The position numbers and the translations under genes are program-made. Shown piece by piece: positions 63,821 to 64,000 of a stretch of 64,000 nucleotides of DNA; within the stretch, counting starts at the first letter, position 1; each line of letters opens with the position of its first letter. The DNA comes from Vibrio ostreicida. GTDB taxonomy: Bacteria; Pseudomonadota; Gammaproteobacteria; Enterobacterales; Vibrionaceae. The notes below the pieces were generated by a model. That model was not told where the DNA came from. It was given only the letters and a program-made list of their open reading frames with translations, and ran no database searches. The stretch spans positions 1 to 64,000 of the forward strand of contig NZ_JABEYA020000004.1 of NCBI RefSeq assembly GCF_013074385.2, written 5' to 3'.

Positions 63821-64000
63821 TTATTGGCTGCAATGTTCTTGTTCTAACATGATGAGTAAATCACTCATCGTCATTGCTTTGGCAAACCACCAACCTTGCC
63901 CTTCCTCGCAATGATACTCTTGAAGCTTCTCTTTTTGGCTCAGTGTTTCAATGCCTTCGGCAGTCACCTCCATCCCTAGATTCTGCCCGAGTTCCACAAT
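63821..64000 (-). CDS. 3' end of an EAL-domain phosphodiesterase gene
   Basis: The last 59 residues of a gene whose beginning lies beyond the window edge. The text GMEVTAEGIETLSQKEKL is the conserved AEGIET loop of EAL cyclic di-GMP phosphodiesterases, followed by GQGWWFAKAM in place of the usual QGY.FS.P. It ends at 63821, 15 bp before the sensor kinase start. This suggests a c-di-GMP turnover and kinase operon. Catalytic residues before this point cannot be seen. Confidence 0.85.
   Translation of the reverse strand: MVELGQNLGMEVTAEGIETLSQKEKLQEYHCEEGQGWWFAKAMTMSDLLIMLEQEHCSQ

Overview
The window reads as part of the second (smaller) chromosome of a Vibrio species. Two things point there. 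First, an intergenic RNA at 9070-9178 has the hallmark core of the Vibrio Qrr quorum-sensing small RNAs, with a sigma-54 promoter. Second, the run deoD, zinc-ribbon protein, DUF523/DUF1722 protein, MerR, photolyase, L,D-transpeptidase, murein-lipoprotein-like gene and DEAD-box helicase matches, from memory, the order on V. cholerae chromosome II. No rRNA, tRNA, CRISPR array, integrase or complete insertion sequence was seen. The species cannot be named from the sequence alone.

Layout. 0.4-9 kb: an ABC exporter, a CtlX-type amidine hydrolase with a LysR regulator, an operon (class III aminotransferase, BKACE/DUF849 enzyme, TAXI binding protein) that looks like amino-acid or amine catabolism, and a DUF368 undecaprenyl-phosphate translocase. 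9-12.3 kb: the Qrr RNA, the GltS glutamate carrier and a YiaV/YiaW-type membrane pair. 12.4-15.5 kb: two overlapping TPR proteins, one with an intact GGDEF domain and one with an apparently decayed one. 15.6-25.3 kb: deoD plus a transposase-like zinc-ribbon protein, then the divergent photoreactivation operon, tpx, a lipoprotein and an RNA helicase. 25.5-33.1 kb: a secreted-enzyme cluster of two M9 collagenases (the first truncated by a frame break) flanking a sphingomyelinase and a lipase-chaperone-like protein.

33.8-42.7 kb holds a DUF3103-like secreted protein, regulators, two MFS exporters and a chemoreceptor. 43.0-47.4 kb holds a compact operon (CoA transferase, FAD/NAD(P) protein, cysteine-synthase-like PLP enzyme) divergent from an AraC regulator; its product is unknown. 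47.5-54.8 kb holds ArfB, a PACE efflux protein with a divergent LysR, a signal-peptide-bearing FAH-fold protein divergent from a two-component system, an outer-membrane barrel and an HPP protein with a divergent TetR. 55.7-57.7 kb holds an atypical RidA and histidine decarboxylase. 57.8-60.1 kb is a three-gene operon of unknown function. 60.1-64 kb holds a proline-iminopeptidase-like hydrolase, a Cache sensor kinase and the 3' end of an EAL-domain gene cut by the window edge.

The best candidates for undescribed biology are the unknown three-gene operon (57.8-60.1 kb), the PLP/FAD/CoA-transferase operon (43.0-46.4 kb), the sphingomyelinase with its apparent dedicated chaperone (28.2-30.5 kb), and the two-component system whose target promoters share GTGAC-N6-GTGAC tandem sites.
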